DNA of 64,000 nucleotides from Acholoe squamosa (GCA_949317995.1 OX439037.1:73843762-73907761), one strand, 5' to 3'; shown: positions 10,740 to 24,313, counted from the stretch's first letter. Notes: generated from the sequence alone by a model not told the origin. Made by a program: numbers and translations.

Positions 10740-11621
10740 CTACTAACAACATCATTTACACCAAGTCAACACCTAGGACAATTAGAAACTGTTGCTCACA
10801 GAGCAGAGACATTACCCCATTTCAATCATGGATTATATACCATCAACAGATGCATCGCAAAGGATAGGGGTGAGAGTACCAAAATTTCTGTTGTACTTTT
10901 CAAAATGGCTGTATAATTGCTAAATTCTATGTAAACCTTGACACAAGTTGTTTAAATGATACAGATACAATTGTTATCTGTATCAAAATTGTCCCAAACC
11001 AAATCAAGTCAAAAAAAAAAAAGAAAAAAAAGATTATGCCATTTATAACATTCAAAACTAGAAATAGAAAGGTGCAATGATTAATTGGGCAGATGCCCAG
11101 CCTATATGCTATAAAATTGATGTAAAAAGGATAGAAACATCAAAGGCTATATAACCTATAGCCAAGTTATAGATTCTTATTATGAATTAATCAATGCTGA
11201 TTTAGAATAGGCAGCATAGGATATGACAACTGAACACTAGGCTGTCATGCACAGATAATTAAAAGATCATAAGGGATATCATTTCAAAATCCCCTAGTAT
11301 TTGATTACCATCAGACTATGACAAATTTTACAATTCAATGCATTCAGTACTCACACGGTACTGAACCAAATCATTTTTACCAAAGGTCAGAGGTCAACAA
11401 AGACAACATCAGTCTAAATTATAAATCCATTTTCATATATTTATATGGACAATAGACAAATTGTTACCAGCCTTTCATCAGGTTGAAAAATCCATCAAAC
11501 AATCTACTAGTTCCCAAACCAGTAGATATTAATGTATTTCAAATTTTACAAACATATTGAGAAAATGGAATTGCCCCAAGGCTAATTCCATATACCTCAA
11601 ATTAAGACCAAAATGCAAACC

Positions 11622-12110
11622 AGTGATAGTTATCCCTAAAATAGGGACACCATCCATATTAGTTATTATCTTGAAGATATATTATGGTTAAATAGCATTT
11701 GTCTATACCTATTGCTATAAACATAAACATATAACTATTGATCTCTTATGACAAAACCGTTAATATTTTGGTTAAAATATTTTTGACCAGTTTCAACCAG
11801 GATAGTTATCCCTGAAGAAGGGACATTATTCGCCATTAACTTAATTACATGTTATGGTTAAATAGCATAGGCTTATTTCCATTTGCTAGGATTGGATAGC
11901 CATACAAACTATTCACATTTTTATTAGTAAAAGTTGGTTGAAAAATCTTACCAAAATTCCAAACCAAGGACAGTTAGCCCTGAAGAAGGGAGACTATCCA
12001 TAGTGTATATTATTTGGATTATATATCATGGCTAAAATAGCATACGTATATCTCTATTGTTATGGTCATTAGCCATATAACTATTATCATTTTAACAAGA
12101 AAATCATTGA
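11622..12110 (+). repeat. Degenerate tandem triplication, about 170-bp unit
   Basis: Three diverged units begin near 11622, 11797 and 11965. Each contains a small hairpin, TCCCT-loop-AGGGA in the first two and a one-mismatch version in the third, followed by a conserved TATGGTTAAATAGCAT-like string and a run ending in AACTATT. Confidence 0.7.
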
Positions 12111-15100
12111 AATCTCTGTTAACAAGAAATGCGGTTGTGACCGCGTGAAAAAAGCCTCCCGCTGTTAATGTCGGTATAGCAGTGTTTGATGACATGTTTC
12201 ATAAAAGCAGACATAAAGAAGATTTCACAATTATCAATTTTTCTATTCAGTAATTTTGTATTGTGAGACCTCATCACATGGGGCAAATGCAATCATCATA
12301 GCACACTCCCGTACCGCTTTGCGGTACCGCCGCTACGCGATGTGGGAGGCGCTAAAAAAAAAAAAAAAAATCTTTTACGAACCCCCCAAAATGTGTAATC
12401 CGAGCGAACCATGTAAGTAAGGAGGGATAGTAAAACAATATACAGGCAAAAGACCATGTTATGTGTATACACAAAATTCTCAGGCTAAAGTCTGCGCCCA
12501 AAACATACAGTCTATCTTAGATGGAACTAGCACCTTGGAAATGTTTGAACCTAATCCCCACATAGAAGAGCGCGCTACGCTGACATAGAAGGATCTAGAG
12601 AATACCTGACCTTATAAAGTTCTACTATATAGCTGTCTAGGGGTCCAATAGGACTGCCCTTGGATGACAGTGGAGCCTTATACCTTATCACAGATTACAA
12701 TTTTACTACCAAAGATGCCAAAACTGAAAGCCCGAGAGCTCAAGCTTTCAGGGAAACAAGGTCCCAGCCAACAATGGATGTTGGTGGTACTAGCCACATT
12801 TGGAGGCACTGTGGTCCATAGGACAACATTAGTTTCTCTCTTGCTGCAGTCAAGAATAAAAGTCGTAGGACCCCATTTGGGAACTAGCCACCCCTTCTCC
12901 AAATTAGGAGTGACTGCACAGAAAGAAGTATCTACCCTCCCAATCCATAGTAAACCCAGATACTTACATTATTGGTCAGAACTCTAGGACTCACCGGACA
13001 TATGCCAAGACAGCTGAACTTTGCAAAGGTACAGTCCAAACACTACATTGATTGACTTGCCCATATGGGAATGGCATACTCTTGCCTCCAAAGCAAGCAA
13101 AACAGCCAGTTTGCATACTAAGATAGCTGACTCAGCACCAACATATTGCTTACAAAAGTATATTGAACTAAATTGTTGTATTTTTCTTGTTCGATGAGCT
13201 AGAAAAAAGAAAAAAAAAATTGCTTATTGCAAAAAAAAAATCTTTGAAGCATCTCTATTTGAAAGATTAAGAAACAAAATTATTAAAATCCTCTCGATAA
13301 TTGAAAGAAAATGAAAAAGAAGAACTTATTCAAAACAAAAAAAAAAGGGTATTGAAGAAATTCCTTTTGACTATTGAAAAGAAAAGAAATTGTTTGAAAA
13401 AAAGGGTATTGTAAAAATCCCCTTTTCATTATCAAAAACATTTAGAGAAAAAAAAACCTTCTATTAAAGGAATCAGAAAATCAAAAAATGATGAAATATT
13501 TAAAATTAAAATCATCAAAATTCTCTCATCATGGAAAAGAATGGAAAATTGAAGAAAATGTTATCATAGAAACTCCTTCAAGTATTGACAAAAGAAAATC
13601 TTTCTGAGAGAAAAATTAATATCTAAAATTTTCTAATGTGAAAGAAAGAAATTGGAAAAATATGAAATTAGGAAAGAAGAAGAAGCAAAAATTGTTGATA
13701 CTACTCTGAACCTGAAACTTAAAAAGAAAGGTAACAAAACAAAATATCTATATTTATATATACTGGTAAACTTATACAGAATCCAATTCTGTAAATTAAC
13801 TGTCTCAACTCCACAAAATAATACTACTGATCAACCTTTGAATGAACATAAAGGAACTAAACCTTTTGATGAATATAACCAAAAAAGGATAAGAAACCAC
13901 CTTTTAGGACCAAATCGGTTGTTCTTTATCTCCATCAATTAAATTCAACAGAGCCGCAAGGGCAGTACTAGCAGTAACACCTTCTTAGAGTGTCCCAGGA
14001 CTAGCCACAGTTGAAAATATACCAACTCAAAAGAACATAATTATATACTACATTTGAAACTTATTTGCACAGCAGAGCAAAATTTATAAATTTATGAAAC
14101 CAAAATTTTGAATTTTTTTTTTATTAGTTCCATAGGTGATTACACTTACCTATGGACCAAAAAAAAGTGTAAATGTAGAAACATAAAAAGAGCATGAAAA
14201 TCAACGACATCAAGCAGTGTCTATTATATCTCTTTTTACAAACACCTCGATCACTTTAGTAAAAGTATACAAAAAAAATAATGGCATCAGCAATGACATT
14301 GAGTTCAGAAGCAAAAGCCTATGGGAGTGTGACACAGACACTAGTCAGAAAATTTTTCAAATTTCACAAAAAAAAAACAACAACACAACAATCGTCACAC
14401 TACGAGAGGAATGTTACTCCATCCTCACCATTCAGGAAAAAGCAATTCCTAAATTATAAAACTCAATCCATTAAAACCGTTGATTTCCGAGCCTATAGGC
14501 AAACCTACTATCATATATCTTTGTGAAAATACAATCCTAACTAGGGAAAACTTATTTATATGTACACCAACCATACTCCTTAGGTCAAATTAGGAGATTA
14601 ACTTGAAAAAAATTAATCTGCTGTTGCATCCAATGACAAGGACATAATGTTTGAACACATCCCTATTCAAAATCATGTGAAAAGATCAGTAGTCAATTTT
14701 TACCAAACAATAAGCAGTTCCATCATAAATTACCAGATATTACCAACCTACCACACCAGGTTCAGTATAGTATCAACACTTAGAGAAAGTCTTATGTACA
14801 CTATGTTACTCCTAAAAATTAACAACACCCCAGCTATAACAAACAACTTGATAACCAAGCTGGAAGAATTTACCACCAATGAGCAAAATCCTTTGAGAAA
14901 AACAACACTCAAAGTATCAAAATTACTCAAAATTAGACACATCCTTGTATCTTAGCGAAACAAGACATTTATAATTGCCACAAACCAATTACCCCAAATG
15001 TGGACTCACCAAAATGTTTCCTACCAAATTTTACTGAAGGACTCACAAAATCTGGCAGTTCACAAAGAGAATCATTACCCCAAAATGTCTACCCCTATGA

Positions 15101-15599
15101 TTAGATGTATTCAGGCAGGGCACCCAACTGCCCAAAGATATATTACCCACTACAACATAATTAGGGTATTAACAACTGCATTAGTTAATTGAAGAATTAC
15201 AATTTTCTAAAAACGAAATCTCCCAATGTGTCAATTTAGAAACAATCTGCTCAAATTTAGATCGTAAGTAACATAAAGACACAAGTACTGAATTTACTTT
15301 CAAATCAAGCCCAGAGAGTTTACCTTTCCATAAGACACCAAGCATTAGGTGTCAAACTTATTTTGAACACACACCAAAAGTGTGAGTTCTACAATGCCAC
15401 TTATGTTATATTAAGGCCCTAGAATGGTCATATTACATACAGCCAATTTGAAACTTGTACTTCATGAATCTGAGGTATTCTCAAACTGTATCCATGAATG
15501 ATTTTCATGCATGAGAAGATTCTCAAAACTGTATAATCAATTGTTTCCAACAACCAAGTAGACATAAATATGCAACAGTACATCTTAAACTTAAGTTGT

Positions 15600-16212
15600 A
15601 CAAAAACAGCAGTTGTATACTGACCAAAGGTTTATTATGGAAAATACGCCATTCAATAAACCAAAATGGAAGGATAAAATTAACTTATATCATGTAGAAA
15701 ATGTGCAAGGTTCCACCTTGTTCACCAAAAAAAACTATAAGAAAGAAAGTAAGTGTACCTGTACATAATCATGTATGTGTACCAAGAAATTGTACAAATC
15801 TAAAGTATTATACATGAATGCAATTTAGATAACTCAAGCAGTTCTTGTACCACATTAGCACTTGTATACTATACCAAGGTTTACTTAAGGAAACACACTT
15901 TAGGTAACCAAGAAATTGATAAAAATGAAATGTGTATAATGTAGAAAATGTATAAGAAAATCTTATACACACAAAAAAATATAGCAAAATTACATAGTAA
16001 CTCAGAGACAAAACAAGTCTACTGTACATAAAGTACTTTGTTTTTCCGGCCCTCGGAAAAATTTGTCTCAAGGAAAATCACAAAAAAAAATTGTATTTCA
16101 TGTACCGAGATTGTACATTTGTACTCAATTACACGCGAAATTGTATGTTTGCATAATAAAATTGTCATTTGTACTCAATTACATGCGAAATTGTATGTTT
16201 GCACACTAGATT
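15600..16212 (+). repeat. Tandem duplications of about 250 bp and 53 bp
   Basis: Segments starting near 15605 and 15853 share TTGTATACT, AGGTTTA and TGTAGAAAATGT in the same order, indicating an old duplication of about 250 bases. At about 16106-16212 a 53-base unit containing CAATTACA.GCGAAATTGTATG occurs twice almost identically. TGTAC and ATTGTA motifs recur throughout. No coding function is apparent. Confidence 0.65.
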
Positions 16213-16622
16213 GTACGTTAGTACCAAAAATTGTATGCCAAAATTATATGTTATTTGCCAAATTGTATGTTGTACATAAAATTGTAATTTTGTATCCCAA
16301 AATTGAAAATGTATAAGGCAGATACACCAATTTACATAAGGAATAAGGCAACTTCGAAGCCATGTTGTAAGCCAGGCACACCTAAGTCTGTTTGGCATCC
16401 AAAAAGTTGCACAATATATGGTCAAAAAGCTAGAATTAAGGAAATGTATTTTTACCCAAAAAGAAAAAGCTCTACCACAAAAATCTGTATTTGAAGCACT
16501 CCCTATTATTTCAAATCCTCTTACATACGGTATGTAACTCCAAATAAGGTAAAAATATATATTGTACATCCCCTCTGCGAAATGACGGAGTTTCGCCTTC
16601 TTTCGGGGGACACAGAGTATTC

Positions 16623-17903
16623 TATCATATACCATTTTATCATTCCAATCATCTTAACATATTACTGTATTAATCAAAGAATATATAAGAAATTAGTATA
16701 TAGAATGTCTAGGAGAGCATTCAGACATTCTAGAAGAGCGTTCATGCTCCACTGAAAACAAGCTATGTCAAATATACATAGGTTACAACATCAAAGAGTC
16801 TGACCTCATGGTCCACTGCACAATATAATGCTTTTAAGAGTCTAAGAGACCAACCTCATGGTTCAGTGCACAATATAATAACTTGTAAGTGAATGCAAAT
16901 GGCCGTCACGGGTGCCTGGGCACCGCTGACGCCGTCATGGGTGTCTGAGCACCCCAAGACTGAACAATAGGTTACATAAGTAACAACGTCATAACCTTCC
17001 GGTCACTCAAAATAAGCCCAAGATCAAGACCGTGTTCATATTATTAAGGAAGTTATGCAACAAGAACGGTTTTGACCTCTGAATGCACTACAGACAAACC
17101 AACACAAGTTACGCGCCTGGAAAGCGGGCAGTGGTAACTTGACATATTCAACTCTGAGCATGCGCAAGATGAAGGCTGTAGCTGCATAAACTACCGTGAT
17201 ATGAGGGTCTGAACATGCCAAACCGACCGAGACAATGGGAGACATGGAGGCGTCCATGGGGGTCCTTTGTGCACCCAGTGACACGTGAAAGACTCCCCTC
17301 AAACAATCACAGAGTTAGGCAGATGCCACTGGCTCCAGTCAGTCTGAGGGGCCAAGCCAGGAAATGGTACTTATACCCCTGGCTGCTCCCTCTAGAGGAC
17401 AGAATCACCAGAACCACCCTTGAGGTAACATCTCCAGTCAACTCTCCCGCTACCTGCTATAGCTCTGCACTATGCTGGGTTAGACTATGCCAGACAGGCA
17501 TAGGACTATACCACTAGTGGCCAGAGGCTATCCCCTACAAGACACCTACCAGAGGGTAAAGTTACACATTTATATATTACCCCTCTAAGCAGCAGGTCAG
17601 GAGCTAGGTGTGGGAACCCACCTAGGACCATACTAGACAGTGTATTATTATTATTATTACCTTACAGGTGGAGTGGAATAGAAAATTATACTTTACAAAC
17701 AATTGTATATTTACTGTGTGTGGAAATTACCTGCATATTAACATGTGTATGATTGATATTCTTACATGTCTGCCTAAAGCTTAATAAACCAGTGATAACT
17801 GGAATACCACTAATAAGAGCTTGATATTCTTACTCACTATAACCACTAGTCATATGATATTTCTCATATGACAACTTGATCATGCACAATTACTAGTATG
17901 ACA
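16623..17903 (+). repeat. Right terminal repeat (3' LTR-like) of the 9.2-kb element
   Basis: This 1281-base repeat starts TATCATATACC and ends TAGTATGACA; the ends form a weak inverted repeat (TATCATA against TGTCATA). It is closely similar to 28662-30000 along its length, apart from a deletion of about 80-90 bases near 17005. AATAAA at about 17783-17788 lies roughly 120 bases from the end, as in many LTRs, and TTATACC near 17371 could be a weak TATA box. A 100-residue frame at 17215-17517 is also open in the other copy, but its composition is not convincingly coding. Confidence 0.8.
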
Positions 17904-18088
17904 GTATGGTTCAATACCACTATTCTTCAAGTCTAAGGCATTCTGTTTCGGGTGTATGAGAAGATACACTTTATGATATTCTAGATTTCAGCCTATGTGG
18001 CATTTTCGCTGTTGTAGCAGAGTAGCTTAAAGTTCAGCTTTTAAGTTTGTTTCATGGATAGGATGTTAACGTTTCGAATGTAGGAAAG

Positions 18089-18221
18089 ATTTTAGACACG
18101 ATGGGTGCTTACTACAGAAGTAAAAAACAAGATTCCATATATGTGACAGGATCTGCGAAAAAGGCCCTTAGTGCAGGCTACATTAAGGGCCCTATTCCCC
18201 ATACATGTCACATATGTGTAT

Positions 18222-18285
<64 letters not shown>

Positions 18286-18617
18286 TCTGATTAAGACTTT
18301 ATCCAGAATTTTGAATTGGTCATGATTTAGCAGTATCTGCTTGCTAAGGCCTGACTCATCTGGTAAATCACCCTTTGTGATGTACTGCAGCATGGAGAGG
18401 GCAAACATGTCTTCATGCTGTGCCTGTATCAATGAATCCCTAGATGGTGTTAGGGAGTGATGCTTAGATATATTTTAGACACGATGGGTGCTTACTACAG
18501 AAGTAAAAAACAAGATTCCATATATGTGACAGGACCTGCGAAAAAGGCCCTTAGTGCAGGCTACATTAAGGGCCCTATTCCCCATACATGTCACATATGT
18601 GTATATCATATATATAT

Positions 18618-18660
<43 letters not shown>
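18089..18660. repeat. Duplicated block around two AT microsatellites
   Basis: A segment of about 145 bases starting TTTTAGACACGATGGGTGC occurs at 18089-18235 and 18471-18610, nearly identical, each running into a long AT tract (about 18226-18281 and 18607-18660). The 187 bases between hold the gypsy pol remnant. The near-identity indicates a recent event, probably slippage or unequal exchange via the microsatellites. Confidence 0.85.
18283..18462 (-). pseudogene. Gypsy pol remnant (RNase H-integrase linker)
   Basis: The minus strand reads HSLTPSRDSLIQAQHED, then MLQYITKGDLPDE, then DQFKILDKVLIRI, before the frame enters the AT microsatellite. The pattern S-x-LIxAQ-x-D ... G-LP-D ... F-x-I-x-D-x-V matches the segment just before the zinc-binding domain of Ty3/gypsy integrases. 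It is a short fragment and not from the same region of the gypsy element at the right end of the window. The surrounding duplicated block may be more of the same element, too decayed to recognise. Confidence 0.55.
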
Positions 18661-18663
<3 letters not shown>

Positions 18664-18699
18664 GTATATTTTTATATCTTAATTTTTTGTTACAGTTTA

Positions 18700-19190
18700 T
18701 CATAAATCCCGGGCCATGTATGCATGAACATGGGTTTGTTATGTAGATGATATATATTAGCAAAGAGGTATATCCCTTCTCTTATGGAGACATTGATGTC
18801 AGTGCCTTACAACTTAAGGTTTCTACCCACATGTCCGCTTTCCCTTATAAGAGAAAAATGAGAACATAGCACTGGACAGACTATACATCTTCTTCCAGAA
18901 GGTTGTAGTGTTTAGAACATTGCATTCATTCTTATATTGCACAGAACCTCAACTTAAAAGAGCAGATATGTAGACCCCTGTATGTCTTAGCCTAAGTTCT
19001 ACAATGAAAACAGATTTTGTCTATAAGAAGAAGGAGCTCACAGAGCCATGACACTTGATGCCTACATATGGACATGTATACAAGAATAATTGACAGGTTA
19101 CAAAATTTGCTTATCAGTTAAAAGGTTTACAATAAAAGTTTGAGTTTATATAACTGGTCTCATGTGTGCTTCTTCGTTTAACGTGTAGGA
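18700..19190. other. Intergenic sequence
   Basis: No recognisable gene or repeat structure. It lies between the AT microsatellite block and the start of the local duplication. Confidence 0.4.
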
Positions 19191-19194
19191 TGCC

Positions 19195-22100
19195 GACGGC
19201 TTACAGTAGTCCTCTTCTTAGGCTTGAAATGGTCCTCTAGATTTGCTTGTAGCCTACTTCACTATGACCCATGACAGCCTGAGCTTACACTCTCTTATTC
19301 TCCCCACAGTTTGATTCATTTTATACCAACCCTATTCCAGAGTATCATCAACCCAATACATCCCTTCTCATTTCAACTCTGGTACCAGGGGGTATAATGT
19401 AAGGTACAGTGGATCAAGTGCTATGGTTTTCTTCACGTCATCTCATGTAACCAGCCACTGGGGTACATCATGTCAGAAGAGACTACTTAGTGAAGGAAAA
19501 AGTGGCCACAGACAGTCACATGAGTGGGCAAGTGGTCATAGGCCACAAGGCTGGGGGTTGTGGATTATTTCCAGACATGGAGCAAGTTATTGCCCTTTTG
19601 AAGTAAAGATGTGAGCAGAATACAATGTGGTAATGATATTCATGGCTTTAGAAAACAAATGACTGTGCATGCCTGCACTTGCATGGATTTCAACATAGGC
19701 CTTATGTTATGTAAATCCTTACACTCTTTGAATAATATCATGCACATTGCCAGTGTATATGATTTTTTCCATATGAAATTAACTCAATAAATTATTTTGG
19801 GTTAATTGTGTTTTGTTTGAAATGTTTCGAATGATTTCCTTAAATTCCATCTTATTTAATGCCTTGTTTAAAAAAGGGAAGCCAGAAAAAAAGAAAGTCA
19901 GTTTTTAGAAGTGACACAGAGATTTCCTCCATTTTCGGCCATTTATAGAGCTACAGTTCAGTCAGTTGATCCTATGCAGTTGCCCTTTCACAGTCCTTCC
20001 AATTTATACATTGAATAGAATCTGTCCTGATCTCACAGCCAATAATCCATCTTGATCTAACTCAACCTCCAAGACAGTTCCAGTGCACCTGACCTTTCTC
20101 CTCTCAGTCTCACTTCATTTCTATGGAGTTCATACAGACCAGGGTCACTGGAGGCACTACCCCCAATACATCCCCTCCCATTTTGCTTTCATTGTCATGG
20201 CTGGGACAGTATAATTCGCCAGGCCATCTTATATGGAAGTTGTGGGAAAATATCACACAGTCTACACATGATCGTTTTTCTCACACCATTTGGTGAGGTC
20301 AGACCACCAAATTTAGAGGATAATGTATACCATTCTCTTTTCCTTAGCCTTGTGTCCATAGAGCGATAGGATTTGCAATGACAGAATATTTTTATCAGCA
20401 ATCACATCCATTGATTATTTCTGACAATGAAAATAAAATATGTTTGGATATTATCATTCAAAATGAATGATGGAAGTGTTTTTAATCATCAGAAATGGAC
20501 AATGGACAAGGTTGCTGATAGAAATATCCTGTCATTATCAATTCTAGATCAGCCTTTGGACACAACACTATATAATTTGGATGAAGGCTTGATTGTTTGT
20601 ACATGCAGGCTGAAAATCAGAGGGGATGAAACTGAAATAATTATCAAGGTACTAAAGCTTTCAATCCATGAATAATCTTTTCACTTATATCTGTATACTG
20701 TCTGACCACACCTATAGTCACAAGGGAACTCACCTTTGCTTGACCTTCTTGCCACTTTTGGTGATAGGTCTTATGGAATTTGTACAGGTCCAAGGCAGGG
20801 CTGATAAACAGAAAACTTCCAACTTGCTGATAGACAGAGATTTAGCCAGCTACTAGATATGGATATGAAAAGTAATTGTGACCCATCCTTACAAAGTGAG
20901 GGATAAGTTGCAGGAGGAAAAATATCGGCTTTTGCCAGATTAATAACAAGGACATCAAGAGCTTTCTTTTGATATAGTACACTTGTATGTTTTACTAATG
21001 GGAGCATGATAAAGTTGTTGCTGAAAATATGAACCCAAATGCCTTGAATAGAGAAAATGCCTCGTAAAACCTCTGCTGAATTTCAGGGAATGTCAATCAT
21101 TTACAACACAATAATTAGAGTAATATACTTTGTAGCATCTCCGATCATCGTGTTTTGACATTAGTTAATATTTCATTATTTTCGGAAAGTTGGGATGGAC
21201 CCAAACTCTTCAAATACACATGAGTATATACATAAAGAAAAATGGACCAATGCATGTGGCCTGACAGCATGTTAGCAAAACAACCCAGCAAATTGTCGTT
21301 ATCTGTCGCCATGATTGGTCATCAATGGTGACTCCTTTTTGAGTGATAACTCACTGCATCATCTTTCGCCACTGTGTGTCAGTCTTACATGGCATGGCGA
21401 TTTATCACAACAGTCGCCAACATGCTCTCACTCACTGCGCGAGTACGTGCCACCCCTTGTCATCCCTCACAAAGCATGGTGACTTATCACCACCATCGCA
21501 AACATGGATCTCACTCCCTGTGTGAGTATGTGCCACTCCCAGTCAACTCTCACTCAGAATGGCAGCTTATCACCACCATCGTCAACATAGATCTCGCTCA
21601 CTCCATCAATATGTGCCACTGTCTGTAAACTCTCACTCAGAATGGCAACTTTTCACCTGCATTGCCACATGGCTCTCACTAACTGTGTGAGTTTGTGTCA
21701 TTCCTAGTTAATCTTCTCTCAAAATGGCGACTTATCACCATCATCGCTGACATGGATGTCACTCGCTGTGTGAGTGTGTGCCACTGTCATCAACTCTCTC
21801 ACAAAATGGCGACTTATCACCACCATTGCCAAGATTGGTCTCACTCAATGTGTGAATTTGTGTCACTCCAAGGCAATGCTCTCTGAGGATTGCATCATCT
21901 GTCACTCACTCTTACTCAGTATGGTGACTCATCACCATAATTGCCAAAGTTGTTGAGACAGCACCACTGTTCAACATGTAGCCTATCTAGGAAGTTTGGG
22001 CATGAAGTATAAGTCCCATACGTATCAAATGTGCTTTGTTTCACACTGATTTCCATGTAATACTTCAGAGTTGAACCAAACAAGATTATATAGAGAAAAT

Positions 22101-23790
22101 ATCAATTGAATTTAGATAGAGGTATCTCTAAAATGAAAGCAACTATCCATAAACACCTTTTCTCTGGTTACAGGAAAGATACATAGGGAAATATCTACAT
22201 GAACACGTTGTCTGTGGTTAGAGGGAAGATACATATATGGCAATACCTTCTCTGGCCAAACATACTTTGATCTAGCAGATGTGAGGCTGCATGATTACCA
22301 ATGTCGATGATCATGAGCTTTTCATCTAACAAGGTGAGTGATCACCAGTGTCGCCATCACTGGTAAGTCTGAATGATCACCACTCTCGCCATCCATGGTG
22401 AACCTGTGCTATGACGTGGTGCGCATTTCATCTAGCGAGGTGAGTGATCAACCGCCTTTCCATCCCTGGTGAGTGTGAGTCATCACGATCCTCGCCAACA
22501 GTGGTGAATGTACGCTATGGCATGGTGTGCTTTTCATCTAGCGAGGTGAGTAATCACTCGTGTCGCCATCCCTGGTGAGTGTGGGTCATCAAGATCTTCA
22601 CCATCAGTGGTGAACCTGTGCTATCACAAGGTACGCGTTTCATCTAGCTAGGTGAGTGATCACCCAAGTGACCATTCCCCGTGAGTGTGAGTGATCATGA
22701 TCCTTGCCATCCATGGTGAACATGCGTTATGACGTGGTGTGCGTCTCATCTAGCGAAGTGAGTGATCACTCATGTCACCATCCCTGGTGAGGATAAGTGA
22801 TCACTCATGTCGCCATCCCTGGCGGGGATGAGGGATCAAGATCCTTGCCATCCCTGGTGCTATAACGAGGTGCGTGTTTCATCTAGCGAGGTCAGTGATT
22901 ACCCGCGTCGCCATTCCTGAGTCTGAGTGATCACCATCCTCGCCATCTGAGGTTAGGCCATGTGATCACCACCATTGCTATTCCTGGTGATCTTGTGCTT
23001 AAGCGACATCGTGTTCCATCTAGCGATATGTGTGAGCCACTTCACACAGGTTGACGAGGAGTCACGACAATTTGCTGGGAAGAAGATTAACATTGCTTCG
23101 CTGTACCACAATTTCTGCCATGGACATTTTCAACTTCTTTTGATGACGATTACAAGTTGTTTATGTCCTGCATTTATCAAACACGCCATTACTTTGTGTG
23201 TGTTTCAAACCCATTATGATTCAAAGCTTACCTGACTCCTAACTAGACCTTCTCATGTATCAATTTATTACAATCTTTTTGTGCTAAACCCAAGTTATCT
23301 GACAGAAGTATCTGATGATGCTTATCCATTTCAGAGAAAAAAAAATGCTTTCACTGACTGACAATATGATCCTTGTGGCCAATTTAGAGGGCAAAGTTCT
23401 TGTTAGTTACCTCCCTTGACTACTTAAAGGTGTTTTGGCATCGATGAGAATTGACATAAAATGGTAGGACAGGTTATTATCATGTATGTAAATAGATTGA
23501 ATGCATTATTGCAGCTGTGTTATGTTATTGAGATAACGTATACAACATCATGGCTTTTACCAAAAGAGATATAATTATCCAATATGATATTGTATAAAAT
23601 ACACACTATGCAATCAATGTCTTACAATGTGTTAATTTTAATGGAAGCATCAGCTGTGATGCGGTTATGCTGCACAAAGTATAATAAGAAGATGCTATAC
23701 ATGATGATAGGCTAGTATGAGGCATATAGTATCCAGCTGCTCATATATATACACCTCGATATCCATGGGGTCTAGATAATCTATATTGTA
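19195..23790 (+). repeat. Local segmental duplication, copy 1
   Basis: Anchors shared with copy 2 in the same order: 19270-19480 with 24070-24310, 19460-19760 with 25065-25345, 19815-19980 with 25730-25880, 20090-20700 with 26235-26800, 20708-20800 with 26870-26945, 21200-21283 plus 23080-23550 with 28080-28660, and 23545-23770 with 30001-30220. Divergence is clear but alignable by eye. No long frame is conserved between the copies, so I see no gene. Copy 1 carries the 1.8-kb array-bearing TIR element at 21284-23079; the small TIR element, the 0.3-kb insertion and the solo terminal repeat of copy 2 are absent. Confidence 0.8.
21284..23079. mobile_element. TIR element carrying two satellite arrays
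   Basis: The ends are inverted copies of CCCAGCAAATTGTCGT (left 21284-21299, right 23064-23079). Inside the left half (about 21300-21960) are about seven diverged units of roughly 83-110 bases with TGGCGACTTATCACCACCAT. The right half (about 22320-23030) has about seven units of roughly 105-110 bases with CATCTAGCGAGGTGAGTGATC. The homologous site in copy 2 of the duplication (near 28162) lacks the whole block, proving insertion. A 224-bp derivative with the same ends and outer sequence but no arrays is at 45947-46170. There is no transposase and the target duplication is unclear. The superfamily is not identified. Confidence 0.85.
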
Positions 23791-24313
23791 AATTTTATAT
23801 CTTTAGTATAATTATGATCCATGCATCTATTTGAATGGTATATTTTAACTGGTCATTTTGTAGACATGGGAAGAAGTATGTTGAAACTGAATTCTGTTTG
23901 GGTAAACATACCTAACATGGAAGTATTCATGTAAGTCTCATTCCGAGTAGTCACAGGTCTGCGATATTGATTGCATAGAGTTGCTTGCCCATGGCCTTTC
24001 ACCAATACTGCGACTGTGCCATATTACCCAAGCTTCTCACCATATACCTCAATGTGACCCTACACCCCAATGACCCATGACAGCCTGACCTTGCACTCAC
24101 TCACTCTCACCGCACTTGGATTCATTTTATACACACCCTATTCCAGAGTATCATCACTCTTGTACATTTATTCTTATTTCACCTTTGGCACCAAGGGGTA
24201 TAATGTAAGGTGCAATGCATCCAGTGTATGTAATAGCTAGTTAATGTAAAAAATAGAGCTGTCTGCAGACAATGGTTCTCTTCATGCCATCTCATGTAAC
24301 CAGCAACTGTGAC

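Larger units (their letters stand above)
10740..16622. other. Decayed AT-rich interior of the 9.2-kb element
   Basis: No intact pol-like gene is seen. Short frames at 12664-12987, 13652-13942 and 14647-14955 have no recognisable domain. The DNA is rich in A-runs on the plus strand, with loosely repeated A-rich motifs at 13330-13450. Small GC-rich hairpins punctuate it: GCGGTTGTGACCGC near 12132, GTACCGC-TTT-GCGGTAC at 12311-12327, and GCGAAA..TTTCGC near 16577-16596, just before the right terminal repeat. A GGGGGACACAGAG stretch near 16605 is the only polypurine-tract-like candidate. Confidence 0.45.
8707..17903 (+). mobile_element. Large element with direct terminal repeats (LTR-like)
   Basis: The sequence beginning TATCATATACC at 8707 recurs at 16623, and the right copy ends TATGACA at 17903. 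GTAT precedes the left end (8703-8706) and follows the right end (17904-17907), a 4-bp target duplication tying the two repeats into one 9.2-kb insertion. A solo copy of the same terminal repeat lies at 28662-30000. Four-base duplications and an AATAAA near the right end suit an LTR retrotransposon, but the ends are TA...CA rather than TG...CA. No reverse transcriptase is recognisable inside. The left repeat is intact for only about 390 bases before a minisatellite replaces it. The internal AT-rich DNA is strongly decayed except for one ORF. Confidence 0.65.

Noticed and set aside
17215..17517. 100-residue ORF conserved at 29323-29625
   Set aside because: It lies inside the terminal repeat; similarity is explained by the repeat and no domain is recognisable. 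Opposite-strand frames are equally open.
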